In this document: in pieces, positions 35,574 through 44,644 of the stretch
How positions within the stretch are numbered: position 1 is the stretch's first letter
How the letters are laid out: every line of letters starts with the position of its first letter
Source: VXYL01 sp965199875
GTDB taxonomy: Bacteria; Pseudomonadota; Gammaproteobacteria; Pseudomonadales; Azotimanducaceae
Reading direction: 5' to 3'
Assembly (NCBI GenBank): GCA_965199875.1
Contig: OZ241346.1
Span: forward strand, 3,968,001 to 4,032,000
Length of the DNA stretch: 64,000 nt
Notes under the pieces: model-generated
What the model was told of the DNA's origin: nothing
Databases searched by the model: none
What the model saw: only the letters and a program-made list of their open reading frames with translations
Program-made: the position numbers and the translations under genes

Positions 35574-38348
35574 TCAGCCGTTCGCGGCCTTGGCGTCGAT
35601 GCGGCCGCAGCAGTGCTTGTACTTTCTGCCGGAGCCGCACGGGCACGGCTCGTTGCGCCCGACCTTGCGCTCGCCGCGCACGAAGGTTTCCACCTTGGCG
35701 GCACGGCGGCGATCGCCGCTGGCGGCGGCTTCTTCTTCCGCGTGGCTGTAGTTCATGCGTCGAGACGCCGCCTGGCGGCGCTGCCGTTCGGCTTTCTCGA
35801 TGTCCGACTCGCTCTGCAGCTGGATGCGCGACAGGTAGCGGATGACGTCGCGCCCGATGTTGCCTTGCAGTTCCTGGAACAGCGCGAAGGATTCCCGCTT
35901 GTACTCCTGCTTCGGCTGCTTCTGCGCGTAGGCGCGCAGATGAATGCCCTGGCGCAGGTGGTCCATGATGCCCAGGTGTTCCTTCCAGCGCTGGTCGAGC
36001 ACTTGCAGCATGAGCTGCTTCTCGACCTGCCGCATGTCGACACCGGCTTCGGCCCAGTGCGCCTTCTTGCCCTGGTAGTCCTCGTCGATGGCGGCGACGA
36101 TGCGCTCGCGCAGCGTGTCCTCGACGAGTTCGTCGTCTTCGTCGAGCCACTGCTGCACCGGCAGACTGGCGTTGAACTCGGTCGCCAACGCCTGTTGCAG
36201 GCCGTCGACATCCCACTGATCCTCGATGCTCTGGGGCGGGATGTACTCGGTGACGAGATCGTTGACCACTTCGCCGCGCATTTCGTCGATGGCCTCGGAG
36301 ATGTCCTCGGCGACCATCAGTTCGTTGCGCTGCTGATAGACGTAGTGGCGCTGGTCGTTGGCCACGTCGTCGAACTCGAGGAGGTTCTTGCGGGCGTCGA
36401 AGTTCTGCCCCTCCACCCGCCGCTGGGCCTTCTCGATGGAGCGGTTGACCATGCCGTGCTCGATGGCCTCGCCTTTCTCGAGGCCGAGCGACTTCATGAA
36501 GTTGCGCACCCGTTCGGGGGTGAAGATGCGCATCAGGTTGTCTTCCATGGAGAGGAAGAAGCGCGACGATCCCGGATCGCCCTGGCGCCCGGCGCGCCCT
36601 CTCAGCTGGTTGTCGATGCGGCGGGATTCGTGTCGCTCGGTGCCGACGATGTGCAGGCCGCCGGCTTTGATGACCGCTTCGTGCCTGCCGGCCCAGGCGG
36701 ACTTGACGGCGGCCACCTTGTCGGCAGCGGGATCGTCGCCGAGGGTGGCGACTTCCGCCTCCCAGTTGCCGCCGAGAACGATGTCGGTGCCGCGCCCGGC
36801 CATGTTGGTGGCGATGGTGACGGTGCCCGGCCGTCCGGCCTGGGCGACGACTTCGGCCTCGCGTTCGTGCTGCTTGGCGTTGAGCACGCTGTGCTTGACC
36901 TTGCGTCGGTTCAGTTCCGCGGACAGGCGCTCGGAGGACTCGATGGAGGCGGTGCCCACCAGCACCGGCTGCCCCGCTTCGGTGGCGGTTTGGATCTCCT
37001 CCACCACGGCGTCGTACTTTTCGTCCTCGGTCATGTACACGAGGTCGTTGCGGTCGTCGCGGATCATCGGCTTGTGGGTGGGCACGACGACCACTTCCAG
37101 CCCGTAGATCTGCTTGAACTCCATCGCCTCGGTATCGGCGGTTCCGGTCATTCCGGCGAGCTTGTCGTACAGGCGGAAGTAGTTCTGCAGGGTGGTGGAA
37201 GCCAGCGTCTGGGTTTCGTTGCGGATGGGCACGCGCTCCTTGGCCTCGATGGCCTGATGGATGCCGTCGGACCAGCGGCGTCCGGACATGGCGCGCCCGG
37301 TGTGCTCGTCGACGATGACGATTTCGCCGTCCTGCACCATGTAGTGGACGTCGCGCTGAAACAGGAAGTGCGCCTTGAGGGCGGCGTGGACGTGGTGCAG
37401 CAGCCCCAGATTCACCGCCGCGTAGAGGCTGTCGTTGGCGCCCAGAATGCCCAGGCGGCGCAGTTCGTTCTCGACCAGCTCGTGGCCGCGTTCGGTGAGT
37501 TCCACCTGGCGGTTCTTCTCGTCGACGAAGAAGTCGCCGGTTTCCTCGGGCTCCGGTTCGTTGCCGGCCAGCACCGCCGGCAGGCCGGTTTCGATCTTCT
37601 CCTGGCGAACCATCTTCGGCGCCAGCTGGTCGATCTTGACGTAGAGGTCGGTGCTCTCGTCGGCCGGGCCGGAGATGATCAGCGGCGTGCGCGCCTCGTC
37701 GATGAGGATCGAATCCACCTCGTCGACGATGGCGTAGTCCAGCGAACGCTGCACCCGCTCCTCGGGCGTGAACGCCATGTTGTCGCGCAGATAGTCGAAG
37801 CCGAACTCGTTGTTGGTTCCGTAGGTGATGTCGGCCTGGTAGGCGGCGCACTTGCTGGCCCGGTCCTGATTCGACTGCACGACGCCGACGGTCATGCCGA
37901 GGGCGCGGTAGATGGGCGCCATCCACGCCGCGTCGCGCCGCGCCAGATAGTCGTTGACGGTGACGACGTGGACGGCACCGCCAGCAAGAGCGTTGAGGTA
38001 GACCGACAGCGTCGCCGCGAGGGTCTTGCCTTCGCCGGTGCGCATCTCGGCGATCTTGCCCTCGTGCAGCGCCATGCCGCCGATCAGCTGGATGTCGTAA
38101 GGGCGTTCCCCGCGGCAGCGGCGGGAGGCCTCGCGCACCGCGGCGAACGCCTCGGGCAGCAGCGAGTCGAGCGCTGCGCCGGCGGCAAGGCGCTCCTTGA
38201 GCGCCGGCGTCGTTGCCGCCAGCTGATCGTCGGAAAGCGCCTGCATGTCCGGCTCGAGGCCGTTGATGCGTTCCACCGCACGGCGCATGCGCTTGATCTC
38301 GCGGGCGTTGCGAGTGCCGAAGGCTTTGCGAACGAGGTTTGCTAGCAT
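35574..38348 (-). CDS. secA: Preprotein translocase ATPase
   Basis: The 924-residue motor of the Sec pathway, in the cytoplasm and at the inner membrane. It carries the Walker A region (MRTGEGKTLAAT), the Q-x-x-x-R-x-R helicase motif in QLRGRAGRQGDPG, and a C-terminal zinc-binding tail (CPCGSGRKYKHCC) that binds SecB. The length is close to E. coli SecA. It is divergent from the DUF721 gene, a frequent neighbour. Confidence 0.97.
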   Translation of the reverse strand: MLANLVRKAFGTRNAREIKRMRRAVERINGLEPDMQALSDDQLAATTPALKERLAAGAALDSLLPEAFAAVREASRRCRGERPYDIQLIGGMALHEGKIAEMRTGEGKTLAATLSVYLNALAGGAVHVVTVNDYLARRDAAWMAPIYRALGMTVGVVQSNQDRASKCAAYQADITYGTNNEFGFDYLRDNMAFTPEERVQRSLDYAIVDEVDSILIDEARTPLIISGPADESTDLYVKIDQLAPKMVRQEKIETGLPAVLAGNEPEPEETGDFFVDEKNRQVELTERGHELVENELRRLGILGANDSLYAAVNLGLLHHVHAALKAHFLFQRDVHYMVQDGEIVIVDEHTGRAMSGRRWSDGIHQAIEAKERVPIRNETQTLASTTLQNYFRLYDKLAGMTGTADTEAMEFKQIYGLEVVVVPTHKPMIRDDRNDLVYMTEDEKYDAVVEEIQTATEAGQPVLVGTASIESSERLSAELNRRKVKHSVLNAKQHEREAEVVAQAGRPGTVTIATNMAGRGTDIVLGGNWEAEVATLGDDPAADKVAAVKSAWAGRHEAVIKAGGLHIVGTERHESRRIDNQLRGRAGRQGDPGSSRFFLSMEDNLMRIFTPERVRNFMKSLGLEKGEAIEHGMVNRSIEKAQRRVEGQNFDARKNLLEFDDVANDQRHYVYQQRNELMVAEDISEAIDEMRGEVVNDLVTEYIPPQSIEDQWDVDGLQQALATEFNASLPVQQWLDEDDELVEDTLRERIVAAIDEDYQGKKAHWAEAGVDMRQVEKQLMLQVLDQRWKEHLGIMDHLRQGIHLRAYAQKQPKQEYKRESFALFQELQGNIGRDVIRYLSRIQLQSESDIEKAERQRRQAASRRMNYSHAEEEAAASGDRRRAAKVETFVRGERKVGRNEPCPCGSGRKYKHCCGRIDAKAANG

Positions 38349-38501
38349 GTTGAACGCGCTGTGCGTGCCGAAGTGCCTGGCGGCGATTCTACTCCGCCTG
38401 CGCCTTGATTCGCACGGCTTGCAGCCCGTCTTGGCGGTAGGCGTTCATTGCGGACATTGCGGATAGACTGCGCGCTGGTGGACTCGAACAGTCGATGGCC
38501 G

Positions 38502-38825
38502 ATGACCAGCCGCAAGGTGGACGACATACTTGCCGAACGGCAGTGGCCGCGCAACGCCTTGGAGCGTCTCGTCAAGCACGAGTCCGCGCGCGGCGCCTGG
38601 ACCGAGCAGCTGCGCGCCGTTCTGCCGGCGGATCTGGCCCCGCACTGCCGAGTGGCGGACGTCCAGCGCGGACGATTGACCATCCACGTTGCCAACGCAT
38701 CTTGGGCCACTCGGCTACGCTTGGCCATGCCGACCGTGCAACCGGCGCTGCGTTCGCTGATGGACTTCGCCGGCGTGGAAGAGATCCGCATTCGCACGAT
38801 GCGTGAGGCGGACGGCAGCCGATAG
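38502..38825 (+). CDS. DUF721 family protein
   Basis: A 107-residue protein with the DUF721 pattern (WTEQLRAVLPADLAPHCRVA, DVQRGRLTIHVANASWATRL). It is often found beside secA in Gammaproteobacteria, as here, divergently. Function is unknown. The start at 38502 follows family length; the frame extends 18 codons further upstream. Confidence 0.75.
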   Translation: MTSRKVDDILAERQWPRNALERLVKHESARGAWTEQLRAVLPADLAPHCRVADVQRGRLTIHVANASWATRLRLAMPTVQPALRSLMDFAGVEEIRIRTMREADGSR

Positions 38826-38905
38826 CGCCGGCCCCGGCCGCAGCACGGCCAATCGGCTGCACGGCGCGTATAATCGCCGCCGCCTGATCCTTGGAGAACC
38901 ATCTC

Positions 38906-39343
38906 TTGCAGCACCACACCAAGGCCAAACTGCTCGCCAGCGTCGCGGCTGCGCTGGCCGCCGCCGTCGCTCTGGCGCAGGCCGTCCCGGCGGGGACGGT
39001 CGCCGACATCCGCGAACGCACCATGCCCTTCGGCAAGCTCTGCATGCAGGGCGAACCGTGTGCCAGCGACGCTCCGGCGCCGGTGGTGGCGGCCGCCATG
39101 AGCGGCAGCGACGTCTACGACAGGTTCTGCCACACCTGCCACGCCACCGGCCTCAACGAGGCGCCGAAGACGGGCGACGCCGAAGCATGGGCGCCGCGCC
39201 TGGCCAAGGGCATGGAGGCCATGCTGCAAACCACCAAGACCGGCCTCAATCTCATGCCGGTGATGGGCTTGTGCATGTCGTGCAGCGACGCGGAACTGCA
39301 AGCCGCCATCGACTACATGACCGCGCCGCCGGAGGCGGAATAG
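38906..39343 (+). CDS. Cytochrome c5-family protein
   Basis: The 145-residue periplasmic protein has a signal peptide ending near ALAQA, one heme motif CHTCH (FCHTCHATGLNEAP) and a later cysteine pair in MGLCMSCSD, the disulfide that defines cytochrome c5, with a preceding NLMPVMG for the axial methionine. The start is a TTG at 38906 with GGAGA eight bases upstream; a TTG at 38891 lies within that ribosome site and is less likely. Confidence 0.85.
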   Translation: MQHHTKAKLLASVAAALAAAVALAQAVPAGTVADIRERTMPFGKLCMQGEPCASDAPAPVVAAAMSGSDVYDRFCHTCHATGLNEAPKTGDAEAWAPRLAKGMEAMLQTTKTGLNLMPVMGLCMSCSDAELQAAIDYMTAPPEAE

Positions 39344-39381
39344 CCTGCCGAAAGCGCCGGCAGCCGCATGTTCCCGGCACC

Positions 39382-40884
39382 TCACAGCGCGTGTCCCCAA
39401 GGGTGGCGGCGATAGCCTAGCGCTTCCGCCACGTGCGCCGTGCCGATGGCCTCTGCGGTGGCGAGGTCGGCGATGGTGCGCGCTACCTTGCGCAGCCGAT
39501 GCACGGCCCGGGCCGACAGGCCGAACCGCTTGGCGGCGCGTCGCAGCAGATTGACGGCGGCGGCTTCCATGCGGCAGTGAGCGTCCACTTCCGCGGCGTT
39601 CAAGGCCGCATTGGCCTTGCCGGCGCGCTGCTGCTGAAGCTGCCGGGCAGCGGCGATGGCGGTGCGCAGCGCGTCGTCGTCGTTGAGCGTGGTTTCCGTG
39701 GCCCATAGGTCGTGGTCGGGAACGGGGCCCACTTCGACGCAGATGTCGATGCGGTCGATCAGCGGCCCGGACAGGCGGCTGTTGTACTGCCGCACCTGTT
39801 GCGGCGTGCAGCGGCAGTTCGCTTCGTCGCAGACGTAGCCCGCCGGGCAGGGATTCATCGCGGCGACGAGCTGAAAGCAGGCGGGAAAGCGCACCGTCTG
39901 ATGGATGCGCGCAACGGCGATGGCGTCTTCCTCGAGCGGTTCGCGCAGGGCTTCAAGCACGTCGCGCTGGAACTCCGGCAGTTCGTCCAGGAACAGCACG
40001 CCGTGGTGTGCCATGGTGACTTCGCCAGGAACGATCGGATTGCCGCCGCCGACGATGGCTGCGGTGGACGCCGTGTGGTGCGGATCGCAGAACGGCCGCA
40101 CGCCGAAGGGAGGCGTCCGGCGCGAGGCCACCGAGTGGATGTTCGCCACCTCGATGGCCTCGGCGTTGCTGAGCGGCGGCAGCAGTCCGGCAAGGCGGCG
40201 CGCCAGCATGGTCTTGCCGGTGCCCGGAGGGCCGGTCATCAACAGGTGGTGGGCGCCGGCCGCGGCCACCACCAGAGCGCGTTTCGCGTGCGCTTGGCCG
40301 CGCACGTCGTTCAGCGAATGCGGCGACGGCGGCCGCCCCTTGGGCGCGGACGGCGCCGGCGCCGGTTCGGGCAGCTGCTCGGCTTGCAGCAGCCGCACTA
40401 CGTCGAGCAGCGTCGCTGCCGGATGCACGGCGACGTTGGAGAGCGGCGCCAGCTCGGCATGGTGAACCGCTGGCACCACCAGCCGAGCCGAGGCGCCGGC
40501 CAGTTTCGCGGCGGCGCAGAAGGCGCCGCGCACGGCGCGAAGGTGGCCGTAGAGCGACAGTTCGCCCAGGAACTCCAGCTGGCTCAAGTGACGGCTGTCC
40601 ACCTGCTCGCTGGCCGTCAGTATGGCAATGGCGATGGCGAGGTCGTAGCGGCCGCCGTGCTTGGCGAGGTCCGCCGGCGCCAGATTGACGACGACCCGGC
40701 CCTGCGGGAACTTCAGGCCGGCGTTCTTGATGGCGCTGCGAACACGGTCCCGGGCCTCGCGCACGGCCTTCTGCGCCATGCCGACCAAGGTGAAGGACGG
40801 CGTGCCGGCTTGGAAATGCGCTTCCACCAGAACGCTGGGCGCGTCGATGCCAAGCTGGGCACGGGTTCGCACGGGACGGGACAT
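39382..40884 (-). CDS. comM: ComM/YifB family Mg-chelatase-like AAA ATPase
   Basis: The 500-residue protein has an N-terminal Lon-like domain (RTRAQLGIDAPSVLVEAHFQ), an AAA core with Walker A GPPGTGKTMLARR and Walker B LFLDELPEF, and a C-terminal part with CVEVGPVPDHDL and SARAVHRLRKVARTIADL. ComM is a helicase for branch migration during natural transformation. The frame extends 44 codons upstream, but the ATG at 40884 aligns with the family. It is convergent with the cytochrome c5 gene. Confidence 0.92.
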   Translation of the reverse strand: MSRPVRTRAQLGIDAPSVLVEAHFQAGTPSFTLVGMAQKAVREARDRVRSAIKNAGLKFPQGRVVVNLAPADLAKHGGRYDLAIAIAILTASEQVDSRHLSQLEFLGELSLYGHLRAVRGAFCAAAKLAGASARLVVPAVHHAELAPLSNVAVHPAATLLDVVRLLQAEQLPEPAPAPSAPKGRPPSPHSLNDVRGQAHAKRALVVAAAGAHHLLMTGPPGTGKTMLARRLAGLLPPLSNAEAIEVANIHSVASRRTPPFGVRPFCDPHHTASTAAIVGGGNPIVPGEVTMAHHGVLFLDELPEFQRDVLEALREPLEEDAIAVARIHQTVRFPACFQLVAAMNPCPAGYVCDEANCRCTPQQVRQYNSRLSGPLIDRIDICVEVGPVPDHDLWATETTLNDDDALRTAIAAARQLQQQRAGKANAALNAAEVDAHCRMEAAAVNLLRRAAKRFGLSARAVHRLRKVARTIADLATAEAIGTAHVAEALGYRRHPWGHAL

Positions 40885-40992
40885 GCGTCGCAGCCTAGGC
40901 GACGAGAAACGCCAGGCGTAGCGACATCCGCCCGTGCCAAGGTAGGACATCGCCCTCCGTTGCAGTGAGCCTGCGCCCATGCAAACACCTGT

Positions 40993-41009
40993 TGCACTGA
41001 ATCGGTGCG
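40993..41009 (+). promoter_or_regulatory. NtrC-type binding site
   Basis: The site reads TGCACT, five bases, GGTGCG, close to the NtrC consensus TGCACC-N5-GGTGCA. A weaker half-site TGCACT follows at 41035. It lies 85-100 bases upstream of the sigma-54 promoter, the usual distance for an enhancer. The region 40885-41212 otherwise holds no gene. Confidence 0.55.
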
Positions 41010-41093
41010 CCTGCACGCCGTCTTTGCACTAACATTGGTCGCTCTCTGCTGGGAAGGCAGTGCCGTGCGTGCCGAATGCCTAGGCTGCCGGTT

Positions 41094-41109
41094 TGGCACG
41101 GTAAGTGCT
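41094..41109 (+). promoter_or_regulatory. Sigma-54 promoter
   Basis: TGGCACG (41094-41100), four bases, then GTGCT (41105-41109) matches the sigma-54 consensus TGGCACG-N4-TTGCW except for one T, with the GG and GC exactly ten bases apart. Transcription would begin near 41120, ahead of the porin start at 41213. With the NtrC-like site upstream and glnK-amtB downstream, nitrogen-limitation control is likely. Confidence 0.6.
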
Positions 41110-41212
41110 TTGCCAGCCGTGCGTCTTGTTCGCTTCCTTCCTCGTGCGAGGCGGGAACAGGACGCGAACGCCAACTTTGAGCCCCTTGGGGGCCGACAAA
41201 AGGACTACTGAC

Positions 41213-41902
41213 ATGAAGAAGCTTCTGATAGTGCTCGCGGCGAGCACCGCGCTGGCCGCGCCGGCGACCGCGGCGGAGTTCTCGGGCAACGTCACTTTGA
41301 CTTCCGACTACTCGTTTCGCGGCGAGACCCAGACCGGGCGCGATCCGGCCATTCAAGGCGGGTTCGATCTGTCGTTCGACTCCGGTTTCTCCATCGGAAC
41401 CTGGGCGTCGAACGTGAATTTCGGCCCCTATCGCGGCGAATCGGAGGGCGGGCCGAGCGACCCCACCTACACGTCGATGGAGTGGGACCTCTACATCGGC
41501 TACGACGCCGAGATCAACGACAACGCTAGCTGGAACTTGAGCCTCATCCGCTTCGAGTACCCGAACGAGGGCGCGGCGGACTACATCGAGGTGGCGTTCT
41601 CCGTCGCCATTGGCGACCTGACGCTGGGCGCCAACTACTCGCCGGAATACCTCGGCGAGGGCGGCGATACCTTCTTCTATCCCTACGTCGGCTACAGCTT
41701 CGGGTTGGGCGAGAACGCTTCGCTGGACGTGCAGGTGGGCCAGGGCGTCGGCGACACCGGCGACCACATGGACTACTCCGTCATGCTCGGCGGGCCGGTG
41801 GCGGGGCTGGACTTCGCGATTGGACTGGTGGGCACCAACATCGACGACGGCAGCCCGGGCAACGAACTGCGCCCGGTGATCTCGCTGTCGAAAAGCCTTT
41901 GA
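41213..41902 (+). CDS. TorF family putative porin
   Basis: The 229-residue outer-membrane protein starts with a signal peptide (KKLLIVLAASTALAAPATA, cleavage before AEFSGN). The mature part is rich in alternating hydrophobic residues and Gly/Asp turns and contains LTSDYSFRGETQTGRDPAIQ, typical of the TorF/Gcw_chp beta-barrel family. Porins of this type are often beside glnK-amtB, suggesting uptake of small nitrogen compounds; this is inference. Transcription from the sigma-54 promoter is likely. Confidence 0.85.
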   Translation: MKKLLIVLAASTALAAPATAAEFSGNVTLTSDYSFRGETQTGRDPAIQGGFDLSFDSGFSIGTWASNVNFGPYRGESEGGPSDPTYTSMEWDLYIGYDAEINDNASWNLSLIRFEYPNEGAADYIEVAFSVAIGDLTLGANYSPEYLGEGGDTFFYPYVGYSFGLGENASLDVQVGQGVGDTGDHMDYSVMLGGPVAGLDFAIGLVGTNIDDGSPGNELRPVISLSKSL

Positions 41903-41967
41903 TCTCAAGGCACAATCCTCGTTGCGTCTGATCTTCCACGAGAAGCGCATCGAGGATACGACCTAGG

Positions 41968-42003
41968 GCATCCGCCGGGCGGCGCAGCCGCGACGGCGGA
42001 TGC
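41968..42003. repeat. Inverted repeat between porin and glnK
   Basis: A ten-base arm (GCATCCGCCG) pairs perfectly with its partner (CGGCGGATGC) around a 16-base loop. No T-run follows, so it is not a textbook terminator; it may attenuate readthrough or stabilise the upstream mRNA. It lies 18 bases before the glnK start and just ahead of its AGGAGGG ribosome site. Confidence 0.5.
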
Positions 42004-42020
42004 CTACCTTAGGAGGGAAC

Positions 42021-42359
42021 ATGAAACTCATCACGGCAATCATCAAACCGTTCAAGCTGGACGACGTTCGGGAATCGCTGTCCGAAATCGGCGTCCAGGG
42101 CATGACGGTTACCGAAGTGAAGGGCTTTGGCCGGCAGAAGGGGCACACCGAGTTGTACCGAGGCGCGGAGTACGTTGTCGACTTTCTGCCCAAGGTGAAG
42201 GTGGAGGTGGCGATCGACGACGCGCTGCTCGACCAGTGCCTGGAGGCCATCAGCAAGGCGGCGAACACAGGCAAGGTGGGGGACGGCAAGATCTTCGTCT
42301 TCTCGCTAGAGGAAGCCGTGCGAATACGAACGGGGGAGACTGGCACCGACGCGGTGTAG
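42021..42359 (+). CDS. glnK: Nitrogen regulatory protein P-II
   Basis: A 112-residue trimeric signalling protein. MKLITAIIKPFKLDDVRESL is the usual start; the T-loop is present in GHTELYRGAEYVVDFLPKVK with the uridylylated tyrosine at about position 51. Being directly upstream of amtB, it is GlnK rather than GlnB, and should block the ammonium channel when nitrogen is sufficient. A strong AGGAGGG site precedes the ATG. Confidence 0.95.
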   Translation: MKLITAIIKPFKLDDVRESLSEIGVQGMTVTEVKGFGRQKGHTELYRGAEYVVDFLPKVKVEVAIDDALLDQCLEAISKAANTGKVGDGKIFVFSLEEAVRIRTGETGTDAV

Positions 42360-42384
42360 GCCGCGTCGCTCAAGGAGAAGAATC

Positions 42385-43638
42385 GTGGAAGATCTCATCC
42401 AAACCAACTACGCGCTAGACACCTTCTACTTTCTGCTGATGGGGGTTCTGGTGATGTTCATGGCGTGCGGCTTCTCCATGCTCGAGGCGGGCATGGTACG
42501 CGCCAAGAACACCTCTGAAATCCTCACCAAGAACGTTGCGCTGTACTCCATCGCCTGCATCATGTACCTGCTGATCGGCTACAACATCATGTACATGGAC
42601 GCCACCGAAGGCGGCTTTCTGCCCAGCTTCGGCTGGCTGATCGGCGCGGAGAACACCGCCGCGCAGATCGTCGCCGGCACCGCCGAAGGCGTGGCCACCG
42701 ACCACTCCGAACGTTCGGACTACTTCTTCCAGGTGGTGTTCGTGGCCACGGCCATGTCCATCGTTTCGGGCGCGGTGGCGGAGCGCATGAAGCTCTGGGC
42801 GTTCCTGATTTTCGCCGTGGTGATGACCGGCGTCATCTACCCGGTGCAGGGCATGTGGACCTGGGGCGGCGGCTGGCTTTCCGCCGCCGGCTACTCGGAC
42901 TTCGCCGGTTCCGGCATTGTTCACCTGTGCGGCGCGGCGGCGGCCCTGGCGGGCGTGATCCTGCTAGGCCCGCGCAAGGGCAAGTACGGCGCAGGCGGGC
43001 AAGTCAACGCCATTCCTGGCTGCAACATGCCGCTGGCGACCCTGGGCATGTTCATCCTCTGGTTCGGCTGGTTCGGCTTCAACGGCGGTTCGGAACTGAA
43101 GATCTCCAACGTCGACGAGGCGAACGCCGTGGCGCAGGTGTTCGTCAATACCAACATCGCCGCTTGCGGCGGCCTGGTGGCGGCGCTGATTCTGGCCCGC
43201 GCGTGGTTCGGCAAGGCCGACCTGACGATGGCGCTGAACGGCGCCTTGGCGGGGCTGGTGGCGATCACCGCAGACCCGCTATCCGCATCGGCCTTCTGGT
43301 CCATGATCATCGGCGCCATCGGCGGCCTGCTGGTGGTCTTCTCCATCGTCCTGCTGGACAAGGTGAAGATCGACGACCCCGTGGGCGCCATCAGCGTTCA
43401 CGGCACCTGCGGCATCTGGGGCGTGATCGCGGTGGTGTTCAACAATGGCGACGCTACGATCGGCGGCCAGCTGCTGGGCATCGTCGGCATCTTCGCCTGG
43501 GTGTTCGTCGCGGCCTTGGTGGTCTGGCTGATCCTCAAGGCGACGATGGGCATTCGCGTCTCCGAAGAGGACGAGATGACCGGCGTCGACCTCGCCGAGA
43601 CGGGCATCGAAGCCTACCCGGAGTTCCAGCAGGCGTAA
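42385..43638 (+). CDS. amtB: Ammonium transporter
   Basis: The 417-residue channel has about eleven membrane segments, the conserved first helix (MACGFSMLEAGMVRAKNTSEI), and the twin histidines in GIVHLCGAAAAL and ISVHGTCGIWG. It moves ammonium inward and is regulated by GlnK. The GTG start stands 25 bases after glnK; they form one operon. A terminator follows at 43687. Confidence 0.96.
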   Translation: MEDLIQTNYALDTFYFLLMGVLVMFMACGFSMLEAGMVRAKNTSEILTKNVALYSIACIMYLLIGYNIMYMDATEGGFLPSFGWLIGAENTAAQIVAGTAEGVATDHSERSDYFFQVVFVATAMSIVSGAVAERMKLWAFLIFAVVMTGVIYPVQGMWTWGGGWLSAAGYSDFAGSGIVHLCGAAAALAGVILLGPRKGKYGAGGQVNAIPGCNMPLATLGMFILWFGWFGFNGGSELKISNVDEANAVAQVFVNTNIAACGGLVAALILARAWFGKADLTMALNGALAGLVAITADPLSASAFWSMIIGAIGGLLVVFSIVLLDKVKIDDPVGAISVHGTCGIWGVIAVVFNNGDATIGGQLLGIVGIFAWVFVAALVVWLILKATMGIRVSEEDEMTGVDLAETGIEAYPEFQQA

Positions 43639-43686
43639 GCGCCAAGTGGCAAGCGCCTGACGGCGCTAGACACGCAACGCGAGGGA

Positions 43687-43714
43687 GGGCACCAGATCGG
43701 TGCCCTTTCTTTTT
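43687..43714 (+). terminator. Rho-independent terminator after amtB
   Basis: GGGCACC (43687-43693), a five-base loop AGATC, GGTGCCC (43699-43705) and then TTTCTTTTT. This is a clear intrinsic terminator for the porin-glnK-amtB unit. From here to 43854 no other gene is supported. Confidence 0.85.
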
Positions 43715-43768
43715 GGCCGCGAGGACCGTTGCGATCGGCAAGGGTGCGGCGGAACGCCTCGACAGCCG

Positions 43769-43796
43769 TTGACAACGTCGGTGGACAGCGGACAAT
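43769..43796 (+). promoter_or_regulatory. Possible sigma-70 promoter for the cas3 fragment
   Basis: TTGACA at 43769-43774 is followed after 16 bases by GACAAT at 43791-43796. The arrangement fits a sigma-70 promoter 58 bases upstream of the cas3 ATG at 43855. Support is only the two boxes. Confidence 0.3.
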
Positions 43797-43854
43797 GGCT
43801 GCGGAACCGTGGTTGCTCGGAAGAGCACGGACACGTCCATCCTGGCTCCTATTA

Positions 43855-44644
43855 ATGCCGAACTCGACATCCCTCGACACAGCCTTCAACACGCTGACGG
43901 GCCATCGTCCTTTTCGCTGGCAGAGTCGGCTCTTCGACCTCCTAGTGGCTGGCCAGCCGCCGGCGGCTGTGGACGTGCCCACTGGGCTCGGCAAGACCTC
44001 GGTGATGGCGTTGTGGCTGATAGCGCTTGTCCAACGTGCGGACCTGCCGCGCAAGCTGGTCTACATCGTCGACCGCCGGGCCGTCGTCGATCAGACCACG
44101 CGATTCGCGGCAGACCTGCGTGAGAAACTTCCGTCCGAGCTGGCCGCGGAACTGGGGGTGGGCGACAGAGGGCTGCTTGTCTCCACGCTGCGGGGCGGCA
44201 AGGCCGACGATCGCGCTTGGCTGGATGATCCGTCCAAGCCCGCCATTGTTGTCGGCACGGTGGACATGGTGGGTTCTCGGTTGCTGTTCGAGGGCTACGG
44301 CGTTTCGCGGGGAATGAGACCGTACGGTGGGTTCTCGGTTGCTGTTCGAGGGCTACGGCGTTTCGCGGGGAATGAGACCGTACCAAGCCGGCTTCATGGG
44401 GGCGGACACGCTCTTTGTCCTGGACGAGGCACATTTGTGCCCACCGTTCGAGGCTCTGCTGCGCGACGTTGAAGAACGTCGGGACAACACGTTCGGGCCG
44501 GTGGGTAGGCACGCCGATCCCGACGCAGCAACGCCTCCAGTTCGCTTGATGTCGCTCTCCGCGACCGGGCGTTCCGCCTTGGACGGTGGCCGTATGACCT
44601 TTCGCTTGGAATCGGCTGATCGAGAAGTCCGCGCCGCTCAAGCC
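43855..44644 (+). pseudogene. cas3: Cas3 (type I-U/I-G style) helicase, 5' fragment
   Basis: About 250 residues of an SF2 helicase: TAFNTLTGHRPFRWQSRLFD, Walker A DVPTGLGKTSVMALWLIAL, YIVDRRAVVDQT, then DEAH box FVLDEAHLCPPFEALLRDVE and motif III MSLSATGRSAL. These blocks match the Cas3 helicase of type I-U (I-G) systems. A 58-bp tandem duplication at 44268-44383 shifts the frame, and at 44645 the gene ends directly at the first CRISPR repeat, so the second helicase half and the HD nuclease part are lost. It cannot work as it stands. It runs toward the array, convergent with array transcription. Confidence 0.8.
44268..44383 (+). repeat. 58-bp tandem duplication inside the cas3 fragment
   Basis: The unit beginning GGTGGGTTCTCGGTTGCTG starts at 44268 and again at 44326, two copies with no difference that I can see. 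Because 58 is not a multiple of three, it shifts the frame; removing one copy restores cas3. Identical copies indicate a recent slip or an assembly error. Confidence 0.85.

Noticed and set aside
39343..39382. A hairpin CTGCCG/CGGCAG between the cytochrome c5 gene and comM as a bidirectional terminator
   Set aside because: Six-base stem without a T-run on either strand; too weak to call.
41968..42003. The inverted repeat before glnK as a terminator
   Set aside because: No T-run follows, and glnK-amtB needs transcription from upstream or a closer promoter that I cannot see.
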